Origin: Mycobacterium sp.
Lineage (GTDB): Bacteria; Actinomycetota; Actinomycetes; Mycobacteriales; Mycobacteriaceae
NCBI RefSeq assembly: GCF_002863225.1
Contig: NZ_PKEK01000050.1
Span: 147,099-211,098 of the forward strand
Length of the DNA: 64,000 bases
Direction of reading: 5' to 3'
Shown: positions 52,084 through 60,153 of the stretch, one piece after another
Position numbering within the stretch: position 1 is the stretch's first letter
How the letters are laid out: the number at the start of each line of letters is the position of its first letter
Program-made: the position numbers and the translations under genes
The notes under the pieces: generated by a model
Seen by the model: only the letters and a program-made list of their open reading frames with translations
The model's database searches: none
Told to the model about the DNA's origin: nothing

Positions 52084-53290
52084 CTCGGGTGCCCTCGTCG
52101 CCGACGGTCAGCTCAGCACCACAGTGTCTGGTGGGGCCACCACTGTCCGCAAACCTGCGCGACGCTCGCGCGCTGAATCGACGCCATCCCTGGCGCGGCA
52201 ATCTCCAGCGGTCAGGAAGGGAAAGTTTGGCGATGGTGCGCCAGGTCCTGCCGTATTGCAGCAGAAACGGGCCGGTGGTGTAGGGCACTTCGTAGAGCTC
52301 ACACAGCTGCTTCACCCGTGCCGAGATCTCGTGCAGACGGTTGCTGGGCAAATCAGGAAAGAGGTGGTGTTCGATTTGATGGCCGAGGTTGCCGCTCATC
52401 AGGCGCAGAATTGCTCCCCCTTCGAAGTTCGCACTGCCCACTATCTGGCGCAGATACCACTCCCCTTGAGATTCGTCGTGGACGTCAGCCATGGCGAATT
52501 TCTCTGCCCCGTCCGGGAAGTGACCGCAGAAGATGACGGCGTGGGCCCAGATATTGCGGAGGATATTAGCCGTCGCGTTCGCGGTGAACGTCGATGCGAA
52601 AGTGGCGGCAGGTGACAGCGAGGTAAGCGTGGGGAAGGCGATGTAATCCTTGATTACCTGGTCGCGGGCCTTGGCTGACCATTCCCGTATTTGTCTTATT
52701 GTGACGTGGCGCGCACGGCCAGATTTGGCAAGCTTCGTGAGATCGATTGCCTGGGTGCCGATTCCCCACTCGAATGTCACGGCCAGGATCAGATTGTAGA
52801 GCAGGTTTCCGATGTTGAAGCAGCACCAGCGCTGATCGGGGGTGACGCGAAGGAGGTCATATCCCACATCGGCGTCGAGGCCCAAGATGTTGGTGTGCGT
52901 GTGGTGGTCGACGTTATGCGATTGCTTCCAATGACTTGAGAGCGAGGCCATGTCCCATTCCCATGTCGCAGAATGGATCTCGGGGTCGTTCATCCAGTCC
53001 CATTGGCCGTGCATCACGTTGTGCCCGATTTCCATGTTTTCGATGATCTTGGCCAGCGTCAAGGTCAGGACTCCGGCCACCCACGCCCAGCGTTTGCCGC
53101 TCAGCGTCGACAGAATTCGACCTGCGACTTCAAGGCCCCGCTGTGCGTAGATGATGCGCCGGATGTATCGGGCGTCGCACTCGCCGCGGGATCGCTCGAT
53201 GTCTAGCCGCACGGCGTCGAGCTCGGCGGTCAGATCGCGCAGATCCGTGTCGGTCAAGCGCGTGAAGGCCCGAATGTTGTTGATAGCCAT
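52034..53290 (-). CDS. desA3: Membrane acyl-CoA / fatty-acid desaturase, DesA3-like (418 aa)
   Basis: Diiron membrane desaturase with three His boxes: HNVMH (90-94), HNVDHH (125-130) and HQIEHH (about 305). Membrane helices flank them. DesA3 of M. tuberculosis makes oleoyl-CoA and uses a separate reductase; no reductase gene is nearby. ATG at 53290. The C-terminal ~50 residues run into the CYP125 gene on the other strand and look variable. Confidence 0.88.
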   Translation of the reverse strand: MAINNIRAFTRLTDTDLRDLTAELDAVRLDIERSRGECDARYIRRIIYAQRGLEVAGRILSTLSGKRWAWVAGVLTLTLAKIIENMEIGHNVMHGQWDWMNDPEIHSATWEWDMASLSSHWKQSHNVDHHTHTNILGLDADVGYDLLRVTPDQRWCCFNIGNLLYNLILAVTFEWGIGTQAIDLTKLAKSGRARHVTIRQIREWSAKARDQVIKDYIAFPTLTSLSPAATFASTFTANATANILRNIWAHAVIFCGHFPDGAEKFAMADVHDESQGEWYLRQIVGSANFEGGAILRLMSGNLGHQIEHHLFPDLPSNRLHEISARVKQLCELYEVPYTTGPFLLQYGRTWRTIAKLSLPDRWRLPRQGWRRFSARASRRFADSGGPTRHCGAELTVGDEGTRVNARRDILRSSRPANV

Positions 53291-53794
53291 GGGTTCCAGT
53301 TCTGAGCGTCAGGAAACGCCCGGGTCGCAGCACGATTTCGCCGAGCTGACGGGACGTAGACCGCCGACGGGTTTTTAGGGCCATTGCGGCGACGATTTTG
53401 TGCCGCAATGTTTGGCGTCTTGCGGCTGCGGCGGGTGGTCTTGCGCAGCTCAGTTGAGGACCCGCTGGTAGTCAGTGCCGGCATCGGCGGTACCGCAGGC
53501 GTACGGAATTACCCAGACACTCGATCTTGCTGGGTCGAACAACCTGAGAATACCTGAGATAATCAAAAAGGGACTAGAACGTCCTTATGGTCATGTAAAA
53601 GGCATAGGAAGCCAACTGCGGTACGCATCGGCTGGTTGTCACCAGACGGTTGAAGCACAACGTGCATTTAGCCGTACGCCTGGTTCCTGGCGCCGGCGGA
53701 AGTCGCCTAGAGCAGCCTTGCTTGTCGGCGACTACCGCGACAACGACTCGTCAGGTTCGCGAATGTCGCCGAACGTGTTTCCCACACGGAATCG
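53291..53794. other. Non-coding stretch upstream of the desaturase
   Basis: No convincing gene. It contains a perfect 9-bp inverted repeat (53382-53410) and a locally AT-richer segment near 53540-53620 with an imperfect GGGAC/GTCCT dyad (about 53569-53584). Short frames here have no recognisable protein similarity. It ends at a strong terminator hairpin. Confidence 0.5.
53382..53410. repeat. Inverted repeat CATTGCGGC / GCCGCAATG
   Basis: Two perfect 9-base arms (53382-53390 and 53402-53410) flank an 11-base loop, about 92 bases upstream of the desaturase ATG. It could be an operator for desaturase control or a hairpin in the leader RNA. No T-run follows, so a terminator is less likely. Confidence 0.5.
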
Positions 53795-53828
53795 AAACGG
53801 CCCCCGGAGTGATCTCCGGGGGCCGTTT
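53795..53828. terminator. Strong intrinsic terminator hairpin after the tRNA fragment
   Basis: A perfect 15-bp stem, arms AAACGGCCCCCGGAG and CTCCGGGGGCCGTTT, with a TGAT loop. A TTTCTTCTT run follows on the plus strand. It lies 5 bases beyond the CCA end of the minus-strand tRNA fragment and so is the tRNA gene's own terminator, working from either side. Confidence 0.8.
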
Positions 53829-53833
53829 CTTCT

Positions 53834-53879
53834 TGGTAGCGGGGACAGGATTCGAACCTGCGACCTCTGGGTTATGAGC
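53834..53879 (-). tRNA. 3' half of an initiator tRNA-Met gene (attachment-site remnant)
   Basis: Read on the minus strand this begins at CTCATAACCC, the anticodon loop (CAT) and 3' anticodon arm with three Cs typical of initiator tRNA, then the T-arm GGTTCGAATCC, acceptor strand and CCA. The 5' half (acceptor, D-arm, 5' anticodon stem) is missing: beyond 53879 the sequence no longer matches a tRNA. This is the pattern left by an element integrated into the 3' end of a tRNA gene. It cannot make a functional tRNA. Confidence 0.85.
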
Positions 53880-54243
53880 TAACCGGTCGCGGTCTCCCCC
53901 GGTGCGCCCGGTCTCATAGCCGCAGATCAGCGTCTTATTGCTGTCTAACCTGTCTCACTGCATTCCGCTTGTTCGCATGAGTCCCGCCGTGTTTCGTGTC
54001 CAAATCCGTGGCCAAGAGACCGAACAACACAGAAGTTTGCTCCGGTATCCAACTGAATCGCCCCGGCATGTCCGGAGACTCCGGACATGCCGGAGCCATT
54101 CACGTCCAGACGCCTGTCCCATTGTTGAGTCGACACCCCGTGCGACCGCCTGAACGGTACTTTGATGACTGTCGCATGCTCCCATTTGAGTTCACGATCG
54201 AGGTCGCTGCCCGAATACTGGGCGGCGAGTTGATCGGGTTCGC
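53880..54243. other. Gene-poor junction segment of the island
   Basis: This 364-base stretch has no convincing gene. Its main structure is the long hairpin at 54063-54093. Small frames here are short and unlike any protein that I know. Confidence 0.5.
54063..54093. repeat. Perfect 14-bp inverted repeat around TCCGGAGACTCCGGA
   Basis: Arms CCGGCATGTCCGGA (54063-54076) and TCCGGACATGCCGG (54080-54093) are exact complements with a 3-base GAC spacer. It lies between the tRNA junction and the end of the M56 gene. It could be the terminator of the minus-strand M56 operon or a recombination/excision site of the element. Confidence 0.7.
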
Positions 54244-55566
54244 TTATGCCTGCGTGCTTGAGGCCGTGTTTTCGCGCAGCAGTCCGAGGCGCCGTTGGTA
54301 TTCGTCGTCATCGATCTCTCCGCGGGCGTAGCGCTCGGCGAGTGTGTGTTCTGCGTTCATGGCTGCGGCGGCACGAGCCGTGGGCGTCCGCTGTGGCAGG
54401 GAGAGCAGGTATCGGGCGAGCAGCGCCACAGCAGTGATCACCAGCGCCCAAAACACGATCGTTGTCCCGGTGGTGAGCAGCCAGCCGCCCCATCCCCAGT
54501 GACCGTGATTCATCATCATCATCGACATTACCTTTCCAGATTGACTGTGCCTCATAGTCGTTGACGGTGCATACGGCATGAGGGGTTCTCCTGCGGCCGT
54601 GTTGCCGTCCGAGCCCATGCCTGGACCCCAGATATGCGAACGCCAGATGCAGTCGGAGATGGCGATCAGCGGTGCGGCGGCCATCATGGCGATGACGCTG
54701 GCCAGTACAACTCGGGTCTTGACTTTGACCGACGGCTGCGCCGGTGCGGCCAGGCGCTCGGCTCGCGCCAACACGGCCAGATCGGCTGCCGAGAGAGCTT
54801 CAGCCGGGGCCGCCGCGGTTAACGCGACGAGCCCGGTGAGCAAGGCGCGGCTGCTGTGTCGGCGCGCCGCAACGTCATCGGCGCACATTTCCAACAGTCG
54901 TGCTACCTGTCGCGCCCCTTCCGTTATGAGGCTCAGGCGGGGAAACGCCCCCGCCAGGGCTCGTAGCGTGCTGACGATCGCGGAATGATGGCCGGCGAGG
55001 TGGGCCCGTTCGTGGGCCAGGACCGCAGCCATTTGGCGATCGTCGAGGGCGACTCGCGCCGCGCTGGTGACGACGATGGCCGGTGGTCTGCCCGCGACGC
55101 AGTAAGCGGCCGGTTTGGCGGCGTCGATCATCACCACGTCGGCTTCGCCGGTGTGGTGACCGACCAGGCGCACTGCGCTGGCGTGCTCGTATGCGCGAGA
55201 GCGTATTCCGAGTACGGCGGTGGTCAGCCGCATGCCGGTGTAGGCGGCTGCTGCGATGGCTGCCGCGGAGATGAGGATCAGCGCGATCTGCGGCGCGGTC
55301 CCGGCATCACCGCTAATCGTGTGCTGCAGGCGGGCCAAGCAGGAGGCGGCCACCGTGCGTGGATGAGTCCAGTGAGTCACCGCGCCGATGATGACCAGCA
55401 CCGCGGTCGCTACCCAGGAAAGCACCACCGTGCCGATCGCGCTCAACCATGTGGCGACGCCGAGCCTTGGGGCGTTTCCGCTGTCGGTCAAGGCACGCAG
55501 CAACCGCGGAGCTGCGGTCAGCATCGCCACGCTGTACAACAGCAGCCCGACGACGACGCTGATCAT
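54244..55566 (-). CDS. M56 (BlaR1-like) membrane metallopeptidase fused to a SHOCT domain (440 aa)
   Basis: The N-terminal ~330 residues are a multi-pass M56 peptidase with zinc motif HERAH (about 184-188) and ECADDVAARR-like sequence downstream (EMCADDVAARR). After a linker there is a Met/His/Trp segment (MSMMMMNHGHWGWGGW), one membrane helix, and a SHOCT-like tail (LAERYARGEIDDDEYQRRL). M56 proteins cleave partner BlaI repressors on signal; the Met/His segment could sense metal. The two modules are normally separate genes. It overlaps the BlaI gene by 4 bases. Confidence 0.83.
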   Translation of the reverse strand: MISVVVGLLLYSVAMLTAAPRLLRALTDSGNAPRLGVATWLSAIGTVVLSWVATAVLVIIGAVTHWTHPRTVAASCLARLQHTISGDAGTAPQIALILISAAAIAAAAYTGMRLTTAVLGIRSRAYEHASAVRLVGHHTGEADVVMIDAAKPAAYCVAGRPPAIVVTSAARVALDDRQMAAVLAHERAHLAGHHSAIVSTLRALAGAFPRLSLITEGARQVARLLEMCADDVAARRHSSRALLTGLVALTAAAPAEALSAADLAVLARAERLAAPAQPSVKVKTRVVLASVIAMMAAAPLIAISDCIWRSHIWGPGMGSDGNTAAGEPLMPYAPSTTMRHSQSGKVMSMMMMNHGHWGWGGWLLTTGTTIVFWALVITAVALLARYLLSLPQRTPTARAAAAMNAEHTLAERYARGEIDDDEYQRRLGLLRENTASSTQA

Positions 55567-55946
55567 CGGTTCGTTTCCTTGGGAAGGCGTCGCAGAACCG
55601 AGCGCAGCCGCGCGGATTCCTCGGCGCCGATCTGCTCGACGAAATGCTGCAAAACCAATTCGGCGCTGCCGCCGCCATCGAGGGCCTCGCGCATCAACCG
55701 AGCACTATGTTGCTCGCGTGACAGCGTGGGCCGGTACCGGTAGGCCTTCCCGTCGCGCTCGCGTGTGAGCCAGCCTTTGGTGTGAAGGTTGTCCATGGTG
55801 GACATCACGGTGGTGTAGGCGATCACACGCTCGGTGGAAAGTTCATCGAATACCTCGCGCACCGAGGTCGCTTCCCCGCCAGGGTCACGACCCCATAGAC
55901 GATCCATGACGACGGCCTCGAGTTCGCCGAAACCTCGAATCCGCAT
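55563..55946 (-). CDS. blaI: BlaI/MecI/CopY family repressor (127 aa)
   Basis: Winged-helix repressor. LEAVVMDRLWG begins the DNA-binding domain, VIAYTTVMSTMDNLHTKGWL is the recognition helix region and RDGKAYRYRP the wing; the C-terminal half is the dimer helix pair. It should be inactivated by cleavage by the adjacent M56 protein. Related palindromes upstream of this gene, of 56274, 58568 and 60233 are probable binding sites. ATG at 55946. Confidence 0.9.
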   Translation of the reverse strand: MRIRGFGELEAVVMDRLWGRDPGGEATSVREVFDELSTERVIAYTTVMSTMDNLHTKGWLTRERDGKAYRYRPTLSREQHSARLMREALDGGGSAELVLQHFVEQIGAEESARLRSVLRRLPKETNR

Positions 55947-56040
55947 CGCTGGTCTCCCTTGCTGCCTATCACTGAGTTCATTTGCCTACGTGTTCGGTTC
56001 ATGGACGACGGTCGTCGGTCGGCGATGAACCTATCTCCAT

Positions 56041-56059
56041 CTACGTATCACGATAGTAG
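56041..56059. promoter_or_regulatory. Predicted BlaI operator upstream of blaI
   Basis: CTACGTATCACGATAGTAG has CTAC.TAT and ATAGTAG half-sites, matching the other three sites. It lies 95 bases upstream of the blaI start and suggests autoregulation. Confidence 0.55.
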
Positions 56060-56176
56060 ACCAGGTGCAGCGACGACGCTAGCTTGTTGCGGCCGGGCGG
56101 GCACGCCAACGCCGAGCCGGTCCCTGACGGCGGTCGCTGTCACCTCACGCGCAGTTGCCGTCCCTGCCACACCGTT

Positions 56177-56203
56177 CTACTATCTACGTACGAAGGCCGT
56201 AGA
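56177..56203. promoter_or_regulatory. Predicted BlaI operator upstream of the Met-rich gene at 56274
   Basis: Contains CTACTATCTACGTA (56177-56190) followed by a looser GTAGA half-site (56199-56203). CTACTAT plus ACGTA is shared with the site at 60154. It lies about 70 bases before the gene. Confidence 0.5.
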
Positions 56204-56273
56204 CACCGGCGGCGCGCATTGACGATGACGTCCGGCGGACAAGCGTCGCTTACTCGATTGAAAGGACTCGGTA

Positions 56274-56678
56274 ATGGGATTTTTCGGCGAAGTGGGTAGC
56301 CGCCTTCGCGAGCGCAAGCGTGTCATCGCGGCAGTCCTGGCCATCGCAAGTATCGCCGTGGCGACGTTCTTCCTCGGAGCCTGGGCGACGTCGTCGCCGA
56401 TTTTCGCGCCGCGCCCAGTCGCGGTCTCGGCCCCTCACCCCGATGATCCGCCGCCACCGGCAAAGCCTAAATCCGGCGAGATGTGTTGTGACAAGAAACA
56501 ACCCGACAAAATGATGCCTACCGCAATGCCGAGCCCTGGCGGCGCACCCATGCCGGGCGGGATGCCCATGCCCGGCGGCGCACCCATGCCGGGCGGGATG
56601 CCCATGCCCGGCGGCGCACCCATGCCGGGCGGAATGCCCATGCCCGGGAGCATGCCGATGACCGGCGCGACGGGCTAG
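56274..56678 (+). CDS. Single-pass membrane protein with Cys-Cys motif and Met/Pro/Gly-rich tail (134 aa)
   Basis: A basic N-terminus (RLRERKR), one membrane helix (about residues 17-38), then an extracytoplasmic part: Pro-rich spacer, MCCDKK (CC at 71-72), KMMPTAM, and three exact 12-residue repeats of GGAPMPGGMPMP (DNA units 56538-56573, 56574-56609, 56610-56645; the third has one silent base change). Met-rich repeats and adjacent Cys are typical copper(I) ligands, so metal sequestration at the cell surface is likely. AAAGG precedes the ATG. Confidence 0.82.
   Translation: MGFFGEVGSRLRERKRVIAAVLAIASIAVATFFLGAWATSSPIFAPRPVAVSAPHPDDPPPPAKPKSGEMCCDKKQPDKMMPTAMPSPGGAPMPGGMPMPGGAPMPGGMPMPGGAPMPGGMPMPGSMPMTGATG
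56538..56645 (+). repeat. Three tandem 36-bp repeats in the Met-rich tail
   Basis: Three head-to-tail 36-bp units encode GGAPMPGGMPMP. Units 1 and 2 are identical; unit 3 differs by one silent base (GGG to GGA). Copy number may vary between strains by slippage, changing the number of Met ligands. Confidence 0.9.
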
Positions 56679-56702
56679 GCCGACGCGAAATGTTGCCTAG
56701 AA

Positions 56703-57219
56703 GTGCAGCTTTCGCTGATGCGGGCGGCCTCGATGCTTGACACAATCGGGGGCCTGCCGGCGCATCCGCTGTTGGCGCATGTGGTCGCGATCTTTTCGCC
56801 TCTGACCGCGTTGCTTGCTGTGTTGATGGTTGTGTGGCCGGCCGCGCGGCGCCGTGTTGGTGGAGCCGCGTTGTTCGTCGCGACCGGCACCCTGTTAGCG
56901 ATACCGCTGACGACGTCGGCGGGCGGCTGGTTGCAGCAGCAGGTGATGGGCAGCGAAATTGTAAGTCGTCACGCCGCGCTGGGCGGGCAGCTTGTGCTGT
57001 GGTCAGCGATGTTGACGATGGCGATGGTGGCCTGGTGGACGCTACACACCGCTATTCGATGAGGTGGCGGCGCTGCCCCCTGCGGTCCGGCTCAGCGCGG
57101 TCGTGGTCGCTGGAGCAGCCACACTCTTTTTCGCGGCGATTACCGCATGGTTGGTGGTGCAGATTGGCCACACCGGCGCGGAGGCGGTGTGGGGCGCCGG
57201 CATGCCGTGCTGCAAATGA
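56703..57219 (+). CDS. DUF2231-type membrane protein, reading frame broken near 57060
   Basis: GTG at 56703 opens a 119-residue frame with DTIGGLPAHPLLAHVVAIF, the DUF2231 N-terminal signature, and three membrane helices, stopping at TGA 57060-57062. The missing fourth helix is in another frame starting at 57061-57064 (VAALPPAVRLSAVVVAG...) and ending with PCCK at 57217-57219. Together they give about 170 residues, a normal length. So there is one frameshift, from either a mutation or base-calling. The CCK end matches the CC motif of the neighbouring Met-rich proteins. Confidence 0.65.
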
Positions 57220-57480
57220 CGCGAACGCCGCACCTGCAATCGCGCACCGCACCTCGGATCACACGCGTGGCGGCCAAATGCCGGTATCCGGCAATCTGCC
57301 TCGTTAACGGATCTCGGCTACTTGGCTCGAGCTCGGTTTCGCTTCTGGCGATCCGGGCACGACGCAGCGACGCACAGTTGCCATCGAGGGCTTGAAACCC
57401 GCTGGCGCGCAGCACATCTAATCTGTCGTCCCCTGCACTCTCGAACTCGACAAACCGCTACCTTCCGAAAGGGCGAGTAG
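57220..57480. other. Intergenic stretch in the island
   Basis: 261 bases without a recognisable gene or strong repeat. The end contains an AAAGG site before the ATG at 57481. Confidence 0.5.
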
Positions 57481-58202
57481 ATGGCACCGAGAAAAAGCCC
57501 CGCTTCAGAGACGAAGTCTCAGCGTTTGGGACGTAAAACGATTGCGCGCGCCCGATCAGGCACCCGCACGGGAGCCATACGGTGGGTGCTCGCCGCTGGC
57601 GCGGCCGCGATCACATTGCTGTTAATTTTGCTCGCTATCATCAAATCGCCCGTCAGCCAACATGGTTCACCAGATCCGGGTCCCGACATCAAGAACGCTC
57701 CAGCCACGGTCGCTGTCGGCAATAACACGAGCCCGCCATGGCCGGCGCCGGCAGACGCTTCGGCGGCAGTCAATGCAGCCGGCTTACCAATGTTGAGTCA
57801 CGAAGGCAACGTCGACCATATTCACGCCCACCTCGACGTGCTGGTCAACGGTCAGCCCGTGACGGTGCCGGCCGGAATCGGCATTGGCAGCCAGCGTGGA
57901 ACCATCAGCCCGCTGCACACTCATGACACCAGCGGCGTGATCCACATCGAATCGCCGATCAAACGGCAGTTCAGCCTCGGCGAATTCTTTTCCGAATGGC
58001 AGGTAAGCCTCAACGAAGACAATATTGGAGCGTTGCGGGCCCGCGACGGCAAAACCGTACGCGTCTTCGTCAACGGAACACGGCGACAAGGAAACCCCGC
58101 CGCGATCATGCTCCATACCACGACGAGATCGTCGTGCTGTACGCCACACCGCGACCCGACGAGACCATTGCGTCGACATACCAGTTTCGCGACGGTCTCT
58201 AA
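57481..58202 (+). CDS. Membrane-anchored His-containing protein, frameshifted near 58115
   Basis: ATG at 57481. Basic N-terminus, one membrane helix (about 34-54), Pro-rich spacer, then an extracytoplasmic domain with HIHAHLDVLVNG, a PLHTHDTSGVIHIE segment and FSLGEFFSEWQV. The uninterrupted frame continues to 58386 with nonsense-like Arg/Ser-rich sequence. A shift near 58111-58120 instead gives HDEIVVLYATP and ends at 58202, clearly the natural C-terminus. Clustered His residues could bind metal. Function unknown. Confidence 0.65.
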
Positions 58203-58567
58203 CGAGACCTCTCCCCTCCCCTGCCGCCAAGAGTGCGCGCTCCAAATCGCTTGGAGCAGAACGCTATCTGGCGAAAATCTGTCTCCCACCCGTACGGCGC
58301 CGGCGGCAACTAGGACGCGGACGCTAGGAACCCAGTCCTGCGCGCAAGCACTGCTGCGCGGCCACCACGAACCTGCATCTTCATGACGGCCGCGCTACGA
58401 CGAAGTGAGACCTTACAGCGCGGGCGAAATCGGCGTGTTGGCAGCGATTTGGCCGGCAGCGAGCCCCGAGTACCCCGCCGTCCGCGTGCCACCTTGCGTC
58501 GCCGATCGTCTACTGGTCTACTTAGTAGGACAGTAGAACGTGTGTTTCGCTTCCCGAAGGAGAATTC
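58203..58567. other. Intergenic stretch with the 58509 operator
   Basis: No gene is seen in most of this 365-base gap. Its right end holds the best BlaI-like palindrome (58509-58537) and GAAGGAG (58556-58562) before the ATG at 58568. Confidence 0.5.
58509..58537. promoter_or_regulatory. Predicted BlaI operator upstream of the Met-rich gene at 58568
   Basis: A 29-base near-perfect palindrome: TCTACTG at 58509-58515 faces CAGTAGA at 58531-58537, with inner CTACT (58518-58522) and AGTAG (58524-58528) around the centre at 58523. Same CTACT/AGTAG half-sites as the other island sites. It ends 30 bases before the gene. Confidence 0.6.
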
Positions 58568-58876
58568 ATGACAGACACCGCACCCGCCACTCGCCCCACC
58601 CGGGGGTGGACTCGCTGGCTGTACCCGAGCCTGGCTGTCACCGGCATCGCTGTTGGCGTGTTCATCATCGTTGCCGGTGTTTATCTGGTCTTTGTGCACC
58701 CCAGCGCAGGTCACCCCGCGCCGCAGGACTGTTGCAAGTCCATGGAAGCCGACATGAAGAAAATGATGGACGATCCGAAAATGCCGATGAACAAGCCGCC
58801 CATGTCATCCATGCCGAGTGCGCCCCCGGGACCGGGGATGGCTCCCATGCCCAGCGCGTCTGCGCCGACTCCCTGA
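58568..58876 (+). CDS. Single-pass membrane protein with Cys-Cys motif and Met-rich tail (102 aa)
   Basis: One membrane helix (about 20-43), then HPSAGHPAPQ, DCCKSME (CC at 55-56), MKKMMDDPKMPMNKPPMSSM and a Pro/Ser/Met tail. Organisation matches the protein at 56274: helix, CC followed by K, Met-rich tail, although sequences differ. A Cu(I)-binding surface protein is the natural guess. GAAGGAG lies 5 bases before the ATG, and a BlaI-type palindrome precedes it. Confidence 0.82.
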   Translation: MTDTAPATRPTRGWTRWLYPSLAVTGIAVGVFIIVAGVYLVFVHPSAGHPAPQDCCKSMEADMKKMMDDPKMPMNKPPMSSMPSAPPGPGMAPMPSASAPTP

Positions 58877-59144
58877 CGGCCGCCCTCGCGCCGCGGATGC
58901 GGCCTCAACGGCGGCCGAGTCCCTCGCTGTATCAGCCAGGGCAGTAGTGCCATCGACGCGCAGGATCGCCCGCACATCTGTGTAAGCGACCCTCCCGAGC
59001 GCCGCCGCGCTGCGAAGTTGTGCAGCGCCCCGCGGGCTAGGCGGCGTCAGCATGCCTACCCCTTCGTGCCGATCGCCCGCACTATCGCATCGTGTCGAAG
59101 AGCGATCAATCAGTGATATCTCGAACCGAAGAAATGGGAGTTAA
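58877..59144. other. Intergenic stretch before the CsoR-HMA gene
   Basis: 268 bases with no supported gene. No CTACTAT-type or TACCC-type operator is seen here. GGGAG precedes the ATG at 59145. Confidence 0.45.
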
Positions 59145-59858
59145 ATGAGTCTGGAATCGCCGGCGAAGCCACACACGGCACTCAACCACGTACTCGCCGT
59201 GCAGCGGCATCTAGACGAGATCACCCACATGCTGGAATCCGACGCGTACTGCGTGGACGTGATGAAACAGGTGCTGACCGCGCAGCGCCTCCTCGACCGC
59301 GTGCACCGGGCCACGATGCACAGACACCTGCAGACCTGCTTTGTCGAGGCTGTCTGGTACGGCCGGGAGCAGGCCGCCATCGACGAACTGGTCGAGGCCG
59401 CAGAATTCACCCCCATTGTGACCGCCCCGCTGAACCGGGCCGCAATCACGCCTGGCCCAGCCAGCAACACTCGGCACCTCATGACGGCCACGACCTTGTC
59501 ACTGCCAGGCATCTCGACGCAACGGTGTCAGAACGCACTCAAGGCCATCCTCACCGCTGTCGCAGGCGTTGGCGCCGTTGAGGTCGACGTGCCAACAAGG
59601 ACGGCCGTCATCCACCATGACCACCGCGTCTCGGGTCGGCAGCTGATCGACGCTCTCGAAGAACAGGGCTATCACAGCACTCACGCATGGATGACCACCA
59701 ACGAAAGGACCGGCGATCTCGATCGCCGATCGCGCCGACGAGGACTGCGCGATGGCGAACACGCATCCGGACTCACCACGATCGAGTCCCCACCAGCGCG
59801 CACAGAGGCCGACGCCCCCCTCGTCGCCCCAGGATTCCTCGACGGTGACGGCATCTGA
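59145..59858 (+). CDS. csoR: CsoR-type metal sensor repressor fused to an HMA-like domain (237 aa)
   Basis: Residues 1-90 are a CsoR/RcnR (DUF156) repressor with Cys36, His61 and Cys65, the Cu(I)-binding triad at the same numbers as M. tuberculosis CsoR. Residues about 112-180 look like an HMA fold (LSLPGISTQRCQNALKAIL ... LIDALEEQGYHST), in which the usual CxxC is SxxxC, so metal binding there may be weakened. A polar tail follows. CsoR proteins normally end after about 100-120 residues. A matching TACCC-type operator is at 62914. Confidence 0.85.
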   Translation: MSLESPAKPHTALNHVLAVQRHLDEITHMLESDAYCVDVMKQVLTAQRLLDRVHRATMHRHLQTCFVEAVWYGREQAAIDELVEAAEFTPIVTAPLNRAAITPGPASNTRHLMTATTLSLPGISTQRCQNALKAILTAVAGVGAVEVDVPTRTAVIHHDHRVSGRQLIDALEEQGYHSTHAWMTTNERTGDLDRRSRRRGLRDGEHASGLTTIESPPARTEADAPLVAPGFLDGDGI

Positions 59859-60153
59859 CCCTGCCCCAGGCACGCCCAACAGGGCAACGACGTTCTCACC
59901 CTGAATCGTCGTTAAGCCCGCTCCGCCGGCTTGACCGGTCAGCGCCCCGCTCACCGGTGCCCGCGCCGGTCACCGCGGTTAGCACAAAGACCCGCCAATG
60001 GCCGACCCCGCGCCTTCCGCTCTCCTCAAGGACGATGCCCGGATCACCCGGAGCGCACAGCGATACGCCCCAAAGCTTCGACGCGGACCCGCTGTGCGGC
60101 GGTCGCATCTGCAACACACCATGACAGCACTCCTAGCCAATCCAACCTCATTC
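59859..60153. other. Intergenic stretch in the island
   Basis: About 295 bases with no gene that I can support. Opposite-strand frames here are Gly-rich shadows of the CsoR-HMA gene end. It leads into the palindrome at 60154. Confidence 0.45.

Noticed and set aside
53834..53879. A complete functional tRNA gene
   Set aside because: Only the 3' half is present; the 5' acceptor strand and D-arm cannot be found in the adjacent bases.
56538..56645. Regular 36-bp repeats resembling a small CRISPR array
   Set aside because: Units are directly abutting with no spacers and translate in frame to a Met/Pro/Gly repeat within a gene.
59499..59954. Gly-rich minus-strand frame opposite the CsoR-HMA gene
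   Set aside because: Composition is that of an antisense shadow; no start signal or similarity.
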